This document shows positions 35,790 to 44,359 of a DNA stretch of 54,820 bases, piece by piece. Every line of letters starts with the position of its first letter. The stretch's first letter is position 1. A program made the position numbers and the translations under genes. The stretch is from assembly GCA_947449005.1 (NCBI GenBank), contig CANFPP010000011.1:1-54820 (forward strand), in the 5' to 3' direction. Source of the DNA: Holosporales bacterium. Its GTDB lineage: Bacteria > Pseudomonadota > Alphaproteobacteria > Paracaedibacterales > CANFPP01. Below the pieces are notes generated by a model. It was given only the letters and a program-made list of their open reading frames with translations. It did not search any database and was not told the origin of the DNA.

Positions 35790-37334
35790 ATGCTTGACCG
35801 CTTCACAGATTTGTCCTGGCGTAATCGTAAGATTGTTGCTTTTGTTCTTGGTATGGTCTCTGTGTTGGGTTTACCACCTGTTCATTTGATCTTTATGATT
35901 ATTCCTGCTCTTTCAGGAATTGTGCTTCTCCTGCAAACTGTATCAACTCCTCGTCAGGCATTTACTCTCGGTTATTTCTTTGGGTTCGGTTATTTTTTTG
36001 CTGGGTTGTATTGGGTTTCTTTTGCGCTTCAGGCTGCAGGTGTCGCTTATTTGATGCCTCTTGCAATTTTTGGTCTGCCAGCTCTTCTTGCAATTTTCCC
36101 TGCACTTGCTATCGTTTCAACCTATCTTCTTTCTTCTAAAGATATCGTGAGTAGAGTTTTTGTCTTCACAATTTGTCTGTCGATGTCTGAGTGGCTGCGC
36201 GGCCATATTTTTACAGGTTTTCCTTGGAATCTGTTCGGCTATGTTTGGGACCTATCAATGTTACAAACAACCGCTTGGGTTGGGATCTATGGATTAACAT
36301 TGCTAACAATTCTAGCGGCATCAATTGTTGCAACTCGATCAACTCGTTGGGTCGGAAGTGTTTGGGCTGTTATGCTTGTTCTATGGATTGGTGGTCATTA
36401 TCGACTTGAGGGATCAAAAGATGTCGCTTTAACGACAGTCAACATGAGAATCGTTCAAGCAAGCATTCCGCAGCAACAAAAACATTCTCTGGAACACCTT
36501 GAGAAAAATTTGCAAAAACATATCGCTCTTTCACAATTGCCGGCAGAAAAACCATTACAGGCAGTTTTATGGGCAGAGTCGACTGTGCCTTTTTTTGTCG
36601 ATCAATATCCAATTTTACGTAAAATGTTAAGTGAAGCAGTTCCTCTTGATGGTGGTTTTCTCTTGTTTGGCAATCCAAGACAAAGCCAAGAAGGGGGCGT
36701 TACAAAATATTGGAATAGTTTATTAGCCCTTAATGGAGAGGGCAAGATTCTTGCGTCTTACGATAAAACACACCTTGTTCCATTTGGCGAATATATTCCG
36801 TTCCGATCTATATTTAGTAAGGTTCCCAAGTTAACACAGGGGACAATGGATTTTACACAAGGGCATGGGTTCGAAACCATTAACTTGTCAGACCTACCTC
36901 CTTTTAGTCCTCTCGTTTGCTATGAAGCAATTTTTCCAGGTGCTGTGACAGATCATGACGATCGCCCTGATTGGATTTTAAATATTACGAATGATGCTTG
37001 GTATGGCAGGACAAGTGGTCCCTATCAACATCTTGCAATTGTTCGGGTGAGGGCGATAGAAGAAGGATTACCATTGGTGCGTGTCGCGAATAATGGGATT
37101 TCAGCTGTTATTGATCCTTATGGTCGAATTCTTTATCAGTTAGGATTAGATGAAATTGGCTTTGTTGATTTTGCACTGCCAAAAGCGATTGCACCATCTT
37201 TTTATACTCATTGGCGAAATTCTAGCTTTTGGCTAATGATTATTGGTTTATCCTTGATAACTTGTTATCTGCGAAGAGCGGATTTCAGAGCATCAAATTC
37301 TCGTGCCCTTCACCTGCATTCTATGCTATTGTAA
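35790..37334 (+). CDS. lnt: Apolipoprotein N-acyltransferase
   Basis: A 514-residue inner-membrane enzyme that adds the third acyl chain to lipoproteins. Six or more helices (about 15-205) precede the nitrilase-like periplasmic domain. The catalytic triad is E263 (WAEST), K326 (YDKTH) and C377 (LVCYEA), and a last helix is at about 482-500. The RlpA lipoprotein encoded nearby would be a substrate. Confidence 0.95.
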   Translation: MLDRFTDLSWRNRKIVAFVLGMVSVLGLPPVHLIFMIIPALSGIVLLLQTVSTPRQAFTLGYFFGFGYFFAGLYWVSFALQAAGVAYLMPLAIFGLPALLAIFPALAIVSTYLLSSKDIVSRVFVFTICLSMSEWLRGHIFTGFPWNLFGYVWDLSMLQTTAWVGIYGLTLLTILAASIVATRSTRWVGSVWAVMLVLWIGGHYRLEGSKDVALTTVNMRIVQASIPQQQKHSLEHLEKNLQKHIALSQLPAEKPLQAVLWAESTVPFFVDQYPILRKMLSEAVPLDGGFLLFGNPRQSQEGGVTKYWNSLLALNGEGKILASYDKTHLVPFGEYIPFRSIFSKVPKLTQGTMDFTQGHGFETINLSDLPPFSPLVCYEAIFPGAVTDHDDRPDWILNITNDAWYGRTSGPYQHLAIVRVRAIEEGLPLVRVANNGISAVIDPYGRILYQLGLDEIGFVDFALPKAIAPSFYTHWRNSSFWLMIIGLSLITCYLRRADFRASNSRALHLHSMLL

Positions 37335-37360
37335 GTATGCATTAAAAACAGAGAAGTAAG

Positions 37361-37675
37361 ATGACCAAAGAGCAAGTCGCACAAATTCAAACTGAAGCCG
37401 TGCGTAAGGCATTTGAGCGTTCAAGGTTTAACCGAATGAGCAAAATTCAACGCGAAGCTTATGAAAAGCAGGATATGCAGTACAGTCAGTTCTCTGACTT
37501 TACCGAAGAAAAAATACAAGAAGGCAGAGAAGAAGGCAGGATTAATGAAAGACGGATAATTGCCCTTGAAATGCTTTCTGAAAATGAACAAGATTCTATG
37601 ATTTTAAAATACTCAAAGCTCACACCCGATGAACTTGCCGAGCTCAAATCATCAATATTAAAAAAACAAAATTAA
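37361..37675 (+). pseudogene. Tail fragment of an Rpn/PD-(D/E)XK nuclease-type transposase
   Basis: A 104-residue reading frame that matches only the C-terminal part of Rpn-family recombination-promoting nucleases: a helical REAYEKQDMQYSQF segment, then EGREEGRINE repeats, then a ML...LTPDELAEL helical end. The nuclease core is missing. It does start with an ATG and a plausible GAGAAG ribosome site, so it may be translated. It stands where other alphaproteobacteria have a small HTH gene and metK. I cannot tell decayed remnant from a domesticated short protein. Confidence 0.6.
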
Positions 37676-37691
37676 AAAATTTAAAGGCGTT

Positions 37692-38375
37692 ATGTTATTA
37701 CTATCTAAAATACGTCTTTATGGACGTCGGCAGGGGCGTGCATTAAAGCCTTTGCATCACCATCTATTGGATGTTGTTTTTCCAAAATATCAACTTTCAC
37801 TCACGGATCAGAGTGTGGATGATTTTTTGAAATCCACTGTAAAAAATCAAGAGCTATCTCTCGAGGTAGGTTTTGGCGGAGGGGAGCACTTAGCTGCTCA
37901 GGCACTACTGTTTCCACACAGATTCTTTATTGGTTGCGAACCTTTTATTAATGGTCTTATTTCTCTCGTACAGCAGATCGAGGAAAAAAATATTGAAAAT
38001 GTAAAAGTTATTCAAGGTGATGCACGAATTCTTATGACAAAATTGTCAGATCAAAGCTTAAAAAACGCTTATATTTTGTTTCCAGATCCATGGCCAAAAA
38101 AGAGACATTTTAAGCGTCGTTTAATTCAAGCGGAAGTTTTATCTGAATTATGGCGTGCTTTAGAAGACAATGGTCGTATTTATATTGCAACAGATCATGC
38201 TTGTTACTTATCTTGGATATTGGATAAGTTTGCAGCTGATGAAAGATGGCAGCTTGAGTTAGAAGGAAGAAGTAATATATATGAACGCCCTGCAGTTGAA
38301 ACGTGGCCTATGACGAGATATGAACAAAAATCAGGTGAACGGCAACCGGCTTTTCTTGTGTATAGAAAAAAGTGA
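37692..38375 (+). CDS. trmB: tRNA (guanine-N7-)-methyltransferase
   Basis: A 227-residue TrmB that makes m7G46 in tRNA. The SAM motif is EVGFGGGEH and the family signature FPDPWPKKRHFKRRL is complete. The C-terminal substrate-binding TRYEQK motif is there too. It overlaps the rlpA region by context and continues the conserved locus after lnt. Confidence 0.95.
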   Translation: MLLLSKIRLYGRRQGRALKPLHHHLLDVVFPKYQLSLTDQSVDDFLKSTVKNQELSLEVGFGGGEHLAAQALLFPHRFFIGCEPFINGLISLVQQIEEKNIENVKVIQGDARILMTKLSDQSLKNAYILFPDPWPKKRHFKRRLIQAEVLSELWRALEDNGRIYIATDHACYLSWILDKFAADERWQLELEGRSNIYERPAVETWPMTRYEQKSGERQPAFLVYRKK

Positions 38376-38377
38376 GA

Positions 38378-39355
38378 ATGAGAAACTGCTCTTTCTTTTT
38401 GTCAGTATTGGTTCTGGTTGTTTTACTTATTGGATGTTCTGGACCTCAAAGAAGCGGCACTCATCCTGTTCAAGGGATTTGCAAGTCGTGTAAGTCGTAT
38501 TTTGTCAGAGGTTCTTGGCATCACCCTCAAAAACATTATGATTATGACGAAGTCGGAATTGCTTCTTGGTATGGGCCTGGTTTTCATGGCAAACCAAAAC
38601 CCTACGGAGAACCGTTTAACCAGAACGCGGTAAGTGCTGCTCATAAAACATTACCTTTGCCAACAATTGTTCGCGTAACCAATTTAGAGAATAATACTTC
38701 TATTAAGCTCCTTGTTGATGATCGGGGACCTTATGTTTACGACCGAGTGATTGATTTATCCATTGGTGCTGCTAAAGAACTGGGAATGTATAATAAGGGA
38801 ACTGCGAAAGTTCGAGTGACAAGTGTCATTGGCGAGAGTAAAGCGCTATCCTTATTCCTAACTAAATATGGTCGATCAGGAAGAGATCCTTCTGGTAGGA
38901 CGTGGGCTCAGATTTATGATCAAGAGATCAAGGGAAAGTATCCGGATGATTCCAATAATCTTCCGGTAGACTCCTCTTTCTCTGTTTCAGGTTCCAAAGT
39001 TATAACGCCTGTAGGTCAGAAAAAATCTCTGCCACCAATAAAAACAAAAGATCTTGGTAAATTGTTTGAAGTTGCACATAAAAGCCCAGCACCTTCTTCT
39101 TCAAAAACACTACTCACCAAACAGCAGTATTTTGTTCAAGTCGGGGGAAATTTTGTTCAATATAAAAATGCGAATAAGCTATTAAAAAATATGGGGGCTG
39201 TGGGGCCTTCTGGTATTAAAGAGTCTGTTCAAGCTGGCGGGCAAAAGCTATATAGTGTTTTCTTAGGCCCCTACCCAAATAAAGCTATTGCAAATAAAAC
39301 ACTAGCAAAACTTGCTACGACTGGTCATTCTGATGCAACAATTGTCAAAAATTAG
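38378..39355 (+). CDS. rlpA: RlpA-like septal lipoprotein with SPOR domain
   Basis: A 325-residue lipoprotein. The lipobox LIGC places the acylated cysteine at residue 20. The double-psi beta-barrel RlpA domain (about 55-145) has GIASWYGPGFHGKPKPYGE and DDRGPY, and the C-terminal SPOR domain (about 250-325) binds denuded glycan strands at the septum. It may be a lytic transglycosylase, as in Pseudomonas. An upstream GTG at 38372 would overlap trmB; the ATG at 38378 is chosen. Confidence 0.92.
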   Translation: MRNCSFFLSVLVLVVLLIGCSGPQRSGTHPVQGICKSCKSYFVRGSWHHPQKHYDYDEVGIASWYGPGFHGKPKPYGEPFNQNAVSAAHKTLPLPTIVRVTNLENNTSIKLLVDDRGPYVYDRVIDLSIGAAKELGMYNKGTAKVRVTSVIGESKALSLFLTKYGRSGRDPSGRTWAQIYDQEIKGKYPDDSNNLPVDSSFSVSGSKVITPVGQKKSLPPIKTKDLGKLFEVAHKSPAPSSSKTLLTKQQYFVQVGGNFVQYKNANKLLKNMGAVGPSGIKESVQAGGQKLYSVFLGPYPNKAIANKTLAKLATTGHSDATIVKN

Positions 39356-39368
39356 GATTTTTAACTCG

Positions 39369-40610
39369 ATGATAAAACTAAAGAAATTTGCTTTAATTCT
39401 TTGTGGAGTTCTTGCAATTCCATTGCTTGTTGGTTCTGTACACGCAAAAAAGGCTCCTTTGGAAAAAAAGAAAACCGTTGCTGTTGAAAAAAAGGTTGTC
39501 GCTGAACCTGCGCCTGTACCAAGTAGTACGTCAACAGATCAGCAGATAGACATTGTGGCAAAACAAGCAATCTTAGTTGATTATGAGACTGGTACAGTTC
39601 TTTTGGAAAAGAATGCCGACGAGCTCATGCATCCTTCATCGATGACGAAGATCATGACAACATATATCGTTCTTGAAAAAATTAAAGATGGGATTATCAC
39701 TCTTGATACTCTAGTTTTGATTGGCAGAAATGCCTGGCGAGTTGAAGGTTCATCAATGTTTTTAAATATTGATACAACCGTTCGTGTTGAAGACTTGCTA
39801 AAAGGACTTATCATTCAATCTGGAAATGATGCTGGTATTGCTTTAGCAGAAAAACTATCAGGAAGCGAGGCTGTGTTTGCGCAAGAAATGACACGCCGCG
39901 CGCATGAACTTGGGGCAACGCATACTAATTTCTTAAACTCTAGCGGTCTTCCGCATCCGCAGCATTTAACAACAGCGAGAGATCTTGTTATTTTGGCTCT
40001 ACACACCATTAATGACCATCCTAGTTTTTATCATCTTCACAGTGAAAAAGATTTTACATATGGGGGCATTAAGCAAGGAAATCGCAATCCTCTCCTCTAT
40101 AAAAATATTGGCTGTGATGGGCTTAAAACAGGACATACGCAGGCTGGTGGATTTGGAATGGTTGCCTCATGTGTGCAAGATGGGCACCGCTTAATTCTGG
40201 TTATCAATGGTCTTTCTTCTATGCAGGCGCGTTCTGATGAAGCTGTTAAGCTCATCAATTGGGGGATGATGATGTATAGCAATTATACCATATATAAGGA
40301 GGGACAACTTGTTGATACTGTTCCTGTTTGGGTGGGTAAAGAAAATAAATTGCCTGTGACTGTGCAAAAGACAATAATCGTAACTTTACCGCGCGCTTCT
40401 CAAAAAGATATGAAGGTTTCTATTGATTGCAAAACTCCGATTACTGCCCCTATTAAGGAAGGACAAGTCGTTGGGAAAGTCATTGTTTCCGCTCCATCTT
40501 TGAAAGAAAATCTGGAGTTCCCTTTGGTCGCTGCTGTAACCATTGAAAAAGCTGGAATCTTTAAACGTATTAAAGATTCAATTTCTCATTTGATTTGGGG
40601 AAAGTCTTAA
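39369..40610 (+). CDS. D-alanyl-D-alanine carboxypeptidase (PBP5/6 family)
   Basis: A 413-residue serine peptidase S11. Signal peptide ends near VHA (26). The catalytic SxxK is S91MTK94, SGN is in IQSGNDAG and KTG is in LKTGHT. The C-terminal beta domain and amphipathic tail helix anchor it to the membrane. It trims pentapeptides in the cell wall. The frame is open further upstream (39312), overlapping rlpA, but AGGA before ATG 39369 and the signal peptide fix the start. Confidence 0.94.
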   Translation: MIKLKKFALILCGVLAIPLLVGSVHAKKAPLEKKKTVAVEKKVVAEPAPVPSSTSTDQQIDIVAKQAILVDYETGTVLLEKNADELMHPSSMTKIMTTYIVLEKIKDGIITLDTLVLIGRNAWRVEGSSMFLNIDTTVRVEDLLKGLIIQSGNDAGIALAEKLSGSEAVFAQEMTRRAHELGATHTNFLNSSGLPHPQHLTTARDLVILALHTINDHPSFYHLHSEKDFTYGGIKQGNRNPLLYKNIGCDGLKTGHTQAGGFGMVASCVQDGHRLILVINGLSSMQARSDEAVKLINWGMMMYSNYTIYKEGQLVDTVPVWVGKENKLPVTVQKTIIVTLPRASQKDMKVSIDCKTPITAPIKEGQVVGKVIVSAPSLKENLEFPLVAAVTIEKAGIFKRIKDSISHLIWGKS

Positions 40611-40616
40611 GCCCTA

Positions 40617-41258
40617 ATGACAAGAAAATTTATTACCTTTGAGGGCGGTGAGGGAACTGGTAAGTCAACGCAAGCACGCCTTCTCGCTGATTATTTAATT
40701 CAGCAAGGACACAAGGTTGTGCTTACTAGAGAGCCAGGTGGAAGTCCGGGGGCAGAGATTATTCGAGACCTGCTTGTTTCTGGAGCTATTGATCGTTGGA
40801 CACCAATCAGCGAGGCCTTGATGATGTATGCAGCGCGAGCGGACCATTGGCAAAATCTAATTCAGCCTGAACTCGCAAAGGGAACTTGGGTGATTTGCGA
40901 TAGATTTGCTGACTCCTCTATGGCATATCAGGGGTATGGGCGCGGCGTAGATTTAAAATTCTTGCAACAGCTATATAAGATGGTAATCGGTGACAAACAA
41001 CCAGATCGCACATTCGTTCTCGATATTAATCCAGAGATTGGATTACAGCGTTCATTCGAGCGTTTAAATGCGTCTGGAAAAAATGTTAGTGAAGGTCGCT
41101 TTGAGGCAATGGATTTAGATTTCCATAGACGCCTGCGTAATGGCTTTCTAGAAATTGCACGCATGAACCCTGATCGTTGCATTGTTATTGATGCGACAAA
41201 GTCCTTGCAACTGATTCATCAGAAGATTGTTAGTTTTTTAGATGAAAAATCCTCTTGA
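40617..41258 (+). CDS. tmk: Thymidylate kinase
   Basis: A 213-residue dTMP kinase. The P-loop is EGGEGTGKST (8-17), the DRF motif is CDRFADSSMAYQG, and the LID segment lies in SGKNVSEGRFEAMD. Full length and intact. Its 3' part (from DRTFVL on) has a second, decayed and diverged copy at 42088-42331. It follows the carboxypeptidase by six bases and ends the operon in this window; the usual next gene, holB, is not here. Confidence 0.95.
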   Translation: MTRKFITFEGGEGTGKSTQARLLADYLIQQGHKVVLTREPGGSPGAEIIRDLLVSGAIDRWTPISEALMMYAARADHWQNLIQPELAKGTWVICDRFADSSMAYQGYGRGVDLKFLQQLYKMVIGDKQPDRTFVLDINPEIGLQRSFERLNASGKNVSEGRFEAMDLDFHRRLRNGFLEIARMNPDRCIVIDATKSLQLIHQKIVSFLDEKSS

Positions 41259-41328
41259 CTTAATGCAGGTGAAAAAATAAAAGTTAAGCTATCTTAAAAA
41301 CTAAAATATTAAGAGCATCCTGACAATA

Positions 41329-42051
41329 TTGAAAAAAATTATTATCTTAGCTTTGTTTTGTTCTAATGCTTTGCATGCTGCTGTATCGTGTCCAGATCCT
41401 ATTTTTGATCATGGTGCTCAAAATTGCAGACTTCTTAGTACTCGAGCTTATCAATCTTCAGACTCTCAACTAATTGATATGTCATTTTGTTCAACAATAG
41501 TTGCGTGTTGTGTAATGGATGCATTAAATCAGTCCGGTGTGGGTAAGCAAATTGTGGACTGGTCTTTTTGCCATTTGAAAGATGGTGTATCTCGTATGTA
41601 TCAGTTTATTTATCCTGAGAGTAGAGAGTCTTCTATAATATTCAATCGTATCAAAGACTCTTCAGATATAGATATGAAAATTCCATCGGGAAGAATTCTT
41701 GGTGATATAACCAAAACTCAAGAAAATCCTGAGTGTATTATTCCTGAAGGATCGTATAGTTCGACATGTCATGATACAAAAGTTTCTCATTATGATAGCA
41801 GTGATCGCTTGGTTCCAAATAGTTTTATTTGTTCTTTGAGTTCTCAATGCAAAGATCTTACTGGTGGAATGATGAGTCTTTATGGTTATTATTTTAATCA
41901 AGGTAAATCTGATTTGATTATAGAAAATTGTAACGGTAACCCCATCTCTCGTCTAATTGGCGAAGATAAGCAATGCAAAAATGGAGAAACGGCGAGGCGG
42001 CACGGTAAAAGTTCTATCAAGTACTTAAGTGCCCCACACAATGAGCACTAA
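41329..42051 (+). CDS. Secreted cysteine-rich protein, possible CVNH lectin domain
   Basis: A 240-residue protein with TTG start and signal peptide MKKIIILALFCSNALHA. The mature part has 13 cysteines. The segment 139-205 recalls the cyanovirin-N homology fold: GSYSSTC (141-147), a hydrophobic strand after it with C168, and IIENCNGNPI (197-206), in the place of the INLD..I.N.dG.L repeat end. The match is loose and unverified. The gene sits between intact tmk and a tmk 3' fragment, so it is probably acquired cargo. Function unknown; a secreted sugar-binding protein is possible. Confidence 0.6.
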   Translation: MKKIIILALFCSNALHAAVSCPDPIFDHGAQNCRLLSTRAYQSSDSQLIDMSFCSTIVACCVMDALNQSGVGKQIVDWSFCHLKDGVSRMYQFIYPESRESSIIFNRIKDSSDIDMKIPSGRILGDITKTQENPECIIPEGSYSSTCHDTKVSHYDSSDRLVPNSFICSLSSQCKDLTGGMMSLYGYYFNQGKSDLIIENCNGNPISRLIGEDKQCKNGETARRHGKSSIKYLSAPHNEH

Positions 42052-42087
42052 TCTGTTCTGTTAAAATTATCGGACAAAAAAGATAGT

Positions 42088-42331
42088 CAGATCACACATT
42101 CGTTCTCGATATTGATCCAGAGATTGGACTGCAGCGTTCATTCGAGCGTTTAAATGCCCCTCTGGAAAGAACATGAGCGAAGGACGCTTTGAAGCAATGG
42201 ATTTAGAGTTTCATAGGCGCTTGCGTAATGGTTTTCTCGAAATTGCCCTTATGAATCCTGACCGTTGCATTGTTATTGATGCGACAAAGTCCTTGCATAT
42301 TATCCATCAAGAGATTATTACTTCTTTCTGA
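42088..42331 (+). pseudogene. Decayed second copy of the tmk 3' end
   Basis: The 244 bases align with tmk 40999-41240 with many substitutions that are mostly silent in the tmk frame, for example in DRTFVLDI, RFEAMDL and CIVIDATKSL. An extra base near 42156 shifts the frame (LNAPLERT then stop), and no 5' part of tmk is present. ATG 42173 would open 52 residues of the shifted part, which I do not call a gene. The mostly silent differences mean it came from a functional, diverged tmk rather than from recent local copying. Confidence 0.85.
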
Positions 42332-42378
42332 TCTAATTATTAAAAAAAAATAAATATTAAAAAAAGAAAAAGAAGAAT

Positions 42379-42720
42379 ATGTACCCCCAATTAATTCTAC
42401 TATTATTAAGTCTCAATTTTTGTATGGGAATCAGTTGCTTTGCTGACGACGACGATGATGATATAACTAAGACTGCATCGACTTTATCACCGGATACTCA
42501 TCGTAATTTAATAGACCAAAAGGATCATAGTGATGATGTGATACCTTCTGTCCTTCCAGTTACATTAGATAAAGTAGATTCTGAGGTTCAGAGTCCAAGA
42601 AAACAGCGAGTAGGTAAAAAAAGATCCAGACAGATGACCTGTGAAGCAGATAAATATACAGAAAATTCAGATGAAGAACTGGATGAGAATGGTGAGTTTA
42701 AAATGAGCAAACCATCCTGA
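42379..42720 (+). CDS. Small secreted orphan protein with NLS-like basic cluster
   Basis: A 113-residue protein. Signal peptide ends near SCFA (22), followed by six aspartates. The rest is polar, charged and probably disordered. The basic cluster RKQRVGKKRSR (74-84) looks like a nuclear localisation signal, framed by acidic stretches. Starts with ATG after a purine-rich AAAGAAGAAT. It is the third small secreted protein in the window (with 5909 and 6858) with acid/basic blocks; there is no clear sequence relation. Nuclear targeting is inference. Confidence 0.5.
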   Translation: MYPQLILLLLSLNFCMGISCFADDDDDDITKTASTLSPDTHRNLIDQKDHSDDVIPSVLPVTLDKVDSEVQSPRKQRVGKKRSRQMTCEADKYTENSDEELDENGEFKMSKPS

Positions 42721-42726
42721 GAGATA

Positions 42727-43656
42727 TTACACAAACAACCGGCTATATCGTTCGCCTAATATTCTTACGTAAGCCTCTTTCATAGATGATGTCATGTACG
42801 ATCTCTCGATTAAATCAATAAATATCGGCTTTAAAGAGTTAAGTTCTACCATGACATCATCAATTATTTTTGTTGTTAGCTTCAGATATTTGATAGCTAA
42901 ATAATCAATAAAGTCTTCTCTTTTAAGCTTATTTTTCTTGCTATTTATTGGCAAAGCACTTTCTTCCACGGGATTTTTAAGAGCGATAGTTGTATTTAAA
43001 AAATCGTATGCTGGAGCCAGTTGCCATATATCGTTTCGCTTGATTAAGGAGTAATTTTTGAGATGCATATCTTCATTACCAATAATGAAATTAAAAAGTA
43101 TGCGGCGGAATAATGCTACATGTTCAATCTGTGGAAATGTAACGAATTCATCAATAACTTTTACTACTTTTTCAATGCTGCTATTATATTTTGTATCGCG
43201 ATCATTGCAGGATAATTGTGCAAAATCTTCCATAGCAATTTTGTTGCTATTAATCCTATCAAAACGTTTAATAAAATACGTTAACCCCCCATCTTTTGTG
43301 AACACAAGTCCATGTGAAGGCACTTCGATATTAAATCGCTCTGCGAGCGACATGGATATGGCTTCATTTGCGGGAAGCTCTGGATAAGTATCACTTTCAG
43401 GTTTCAGAATGTAGGCACTATTTTGATCGACAAGAACAAACGTTTGTTGGTGTAAATCCAATATAGCGCTAAGTTTAAGTTGAACACCCTGAATTGATAA
43501 TTTTGTCGCACGATTTATGGCTTCTGTGCGCTGTTCTTGAGCGGAGTAAGGTAACGGTTCCAGCATTTTAAGTCTTGGAGATAATTGGCGAAGCCCTTTC
43601 GCGCTATATAACTCGTTTGGTTCAAGCGGATCATATGTGATGGGACAATATCGCAT
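42727..43656 (-). CDS. hipT: HipT-type serine/threonine kinase toxin
   Basis: A 309-residue HipA-like kinase that lacks the N-terminal subdomain of HipA, like HipT of the tripartite HipBST modules. The Gly-rich loop is LSIQG (53-57), with S54 and Q56 where E. coli HipT has SIS; the ATP-binding lysine is in YILKPE (K85). The catalytic loop is GNEDMHLKN (D196) and the metal aspartate is in PAYDF (D218). HipT in E. coli O127 phosphorylates tryptophanyl-tRNA synthetase. Start overlaps the hipS stop (TAATG). Complete by motifs. Confidence 0.85.
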   Translation of the reverse strand: MRYCPITYDPLEPNELYSAKGLRQLSPRLKMLEPLPYSAQEQRTEAINRATKLSIQGVQLKLSAILDLHQQTFVLVDQNSAYILKPESDTYPELPANEAISMSLAERFNIEVPSHGLVFTKDGGLTYFIKRFDRINSNKIAMEDFAQLSCNDRDTKYNSSIEKVVKVIDEFVTFPQIEHVALFRRILFNFIIGNEDMHLKNYSLIKRNDIWQLAPAYDFLNTTIALKNPVEESALPINSKKNKLKREDFIDYLAIKYLKLTTKIIDDVMVELNSLKPIFIDLIERSYMTSSMKEAYVRILGERYSRLFV

Positions 43657-43994
43657 TATGACTCACTCTTTTTTGTAGATACTTCTTCTATTGGAGCATC
43701 TCTTACTGTTACTGTTCCAACCATGTCATTTCCAACTGCAGCTAATTGTGTCATATAGTCACGACGATCAATTTTTAAAATACGTAAAAGTCCCTCTAAT
43801 TGGTAACCTTCAGGCAGTAATCCATCAAAAAATGGAGGAAATGTTGCATAGATATAAGGTTCCTGACGACATGGCATTGTCAGGGAAATAGGAGGGCCTT
43901 GGTAGACTGGCAGATACTGAAAAGTATATACAGTGTCATCAAATGTAAGTGTGCCACAGAATTTTCCCGAATTATAAACATGAAGAACTTTCAT
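43656..43994 (-). CDS. hipS: HipS-like antitoxin component (HipA N-subdomain)
   Basis: A 112-residue protein matching HipA N-subdomain 1 alone: GKFCGTLTF at the N-terminus, FPPFFDGLLPEGYQ near the middle and AAVGNDMVGTVTV near the end. In HipBST the HipS protein, not HipB, neutralises the toxin. It is coupled on both sides: three bases after hipB and overlapping hipT. It could also be read as a split HipA by frameshift, but both parts have good starts and the same order as known HipBST operons. Confidence 0.82.
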   Translation of the reverse strand: MKVLHVYNSGKFCGTLTFDDTVYTFQYLPVYQGPPISLTMPCRQEPYIYATFPPFFDGLLPEGYQLEGLLRILKIDRRDYMTQLAAVGNDMVGTVTVRDAPIEEVSTKKSES

Positions 43995-43997
43995 TTC

Positions 43998-44276
43998 TTA
44001 TGCCTCTGTTCGATTTACTGCTACATATTGCGCCATAAGTGGACTTGAATAAGACATTTTGATATTTAAAACCGCAAGTGCTTTTTCTAACGTATCTATT
44101 TGAACTGGCACTGTTCCACTTTCAAGTCGTTGCACTGCAGTTCGGCTGATTCCCGCCATGTCAGCAAGGGTCTGTTGTGTTATTTTGCTTTTTTTACGAT
44201 GCCAAATAAGCATTTTAGAAAGATCTTCGTAACATATGGGAATAAAATTAATCATTTTGCTTTTTATATAAATCAT
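43998..44276 (-). CDS. hipB: HipB-type XRE-family DNA-binding protein
   Basis: A 92-residue protein with a helix-turn-helix of the XRE type: TQQTLADMAGISRTAVQRLESG (split here for length: the HTH lies at about 33-54). It should bind the operon promoter and repress it together with HipS/HipT. First gene of the hipB-hipS-hipT operon. The N-terminal start could also be the later M8. Upstream DNA to 44359 is AT-rich; I see no certain operator pair. Confidence 0.82.
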   Translation of the reverse strand: MIYIKSKMINFIPICYEDLSKMLIWHRKKSKITQQTLADMAGISRTAVQRLESGTVPVQIDTLEKALAVLNIKMSYSSPLMAQYVAVNRTEA

Positions 44277-44359
44277 TTTTTCTATTTATAGCCATTGAAG
44301 CATACAAATCTGTAAAAATCCACATAAAAGCTTTACATAAGAATCAAGTAGTGTGTGAA

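Noticed and set aside
42173..42331. A 52-residue gene in the tmk fragment
   Set aside because: It is the out-of-frame remainder of tmk lacking the P-loop, without a ribosome site; it is better explained as decay.
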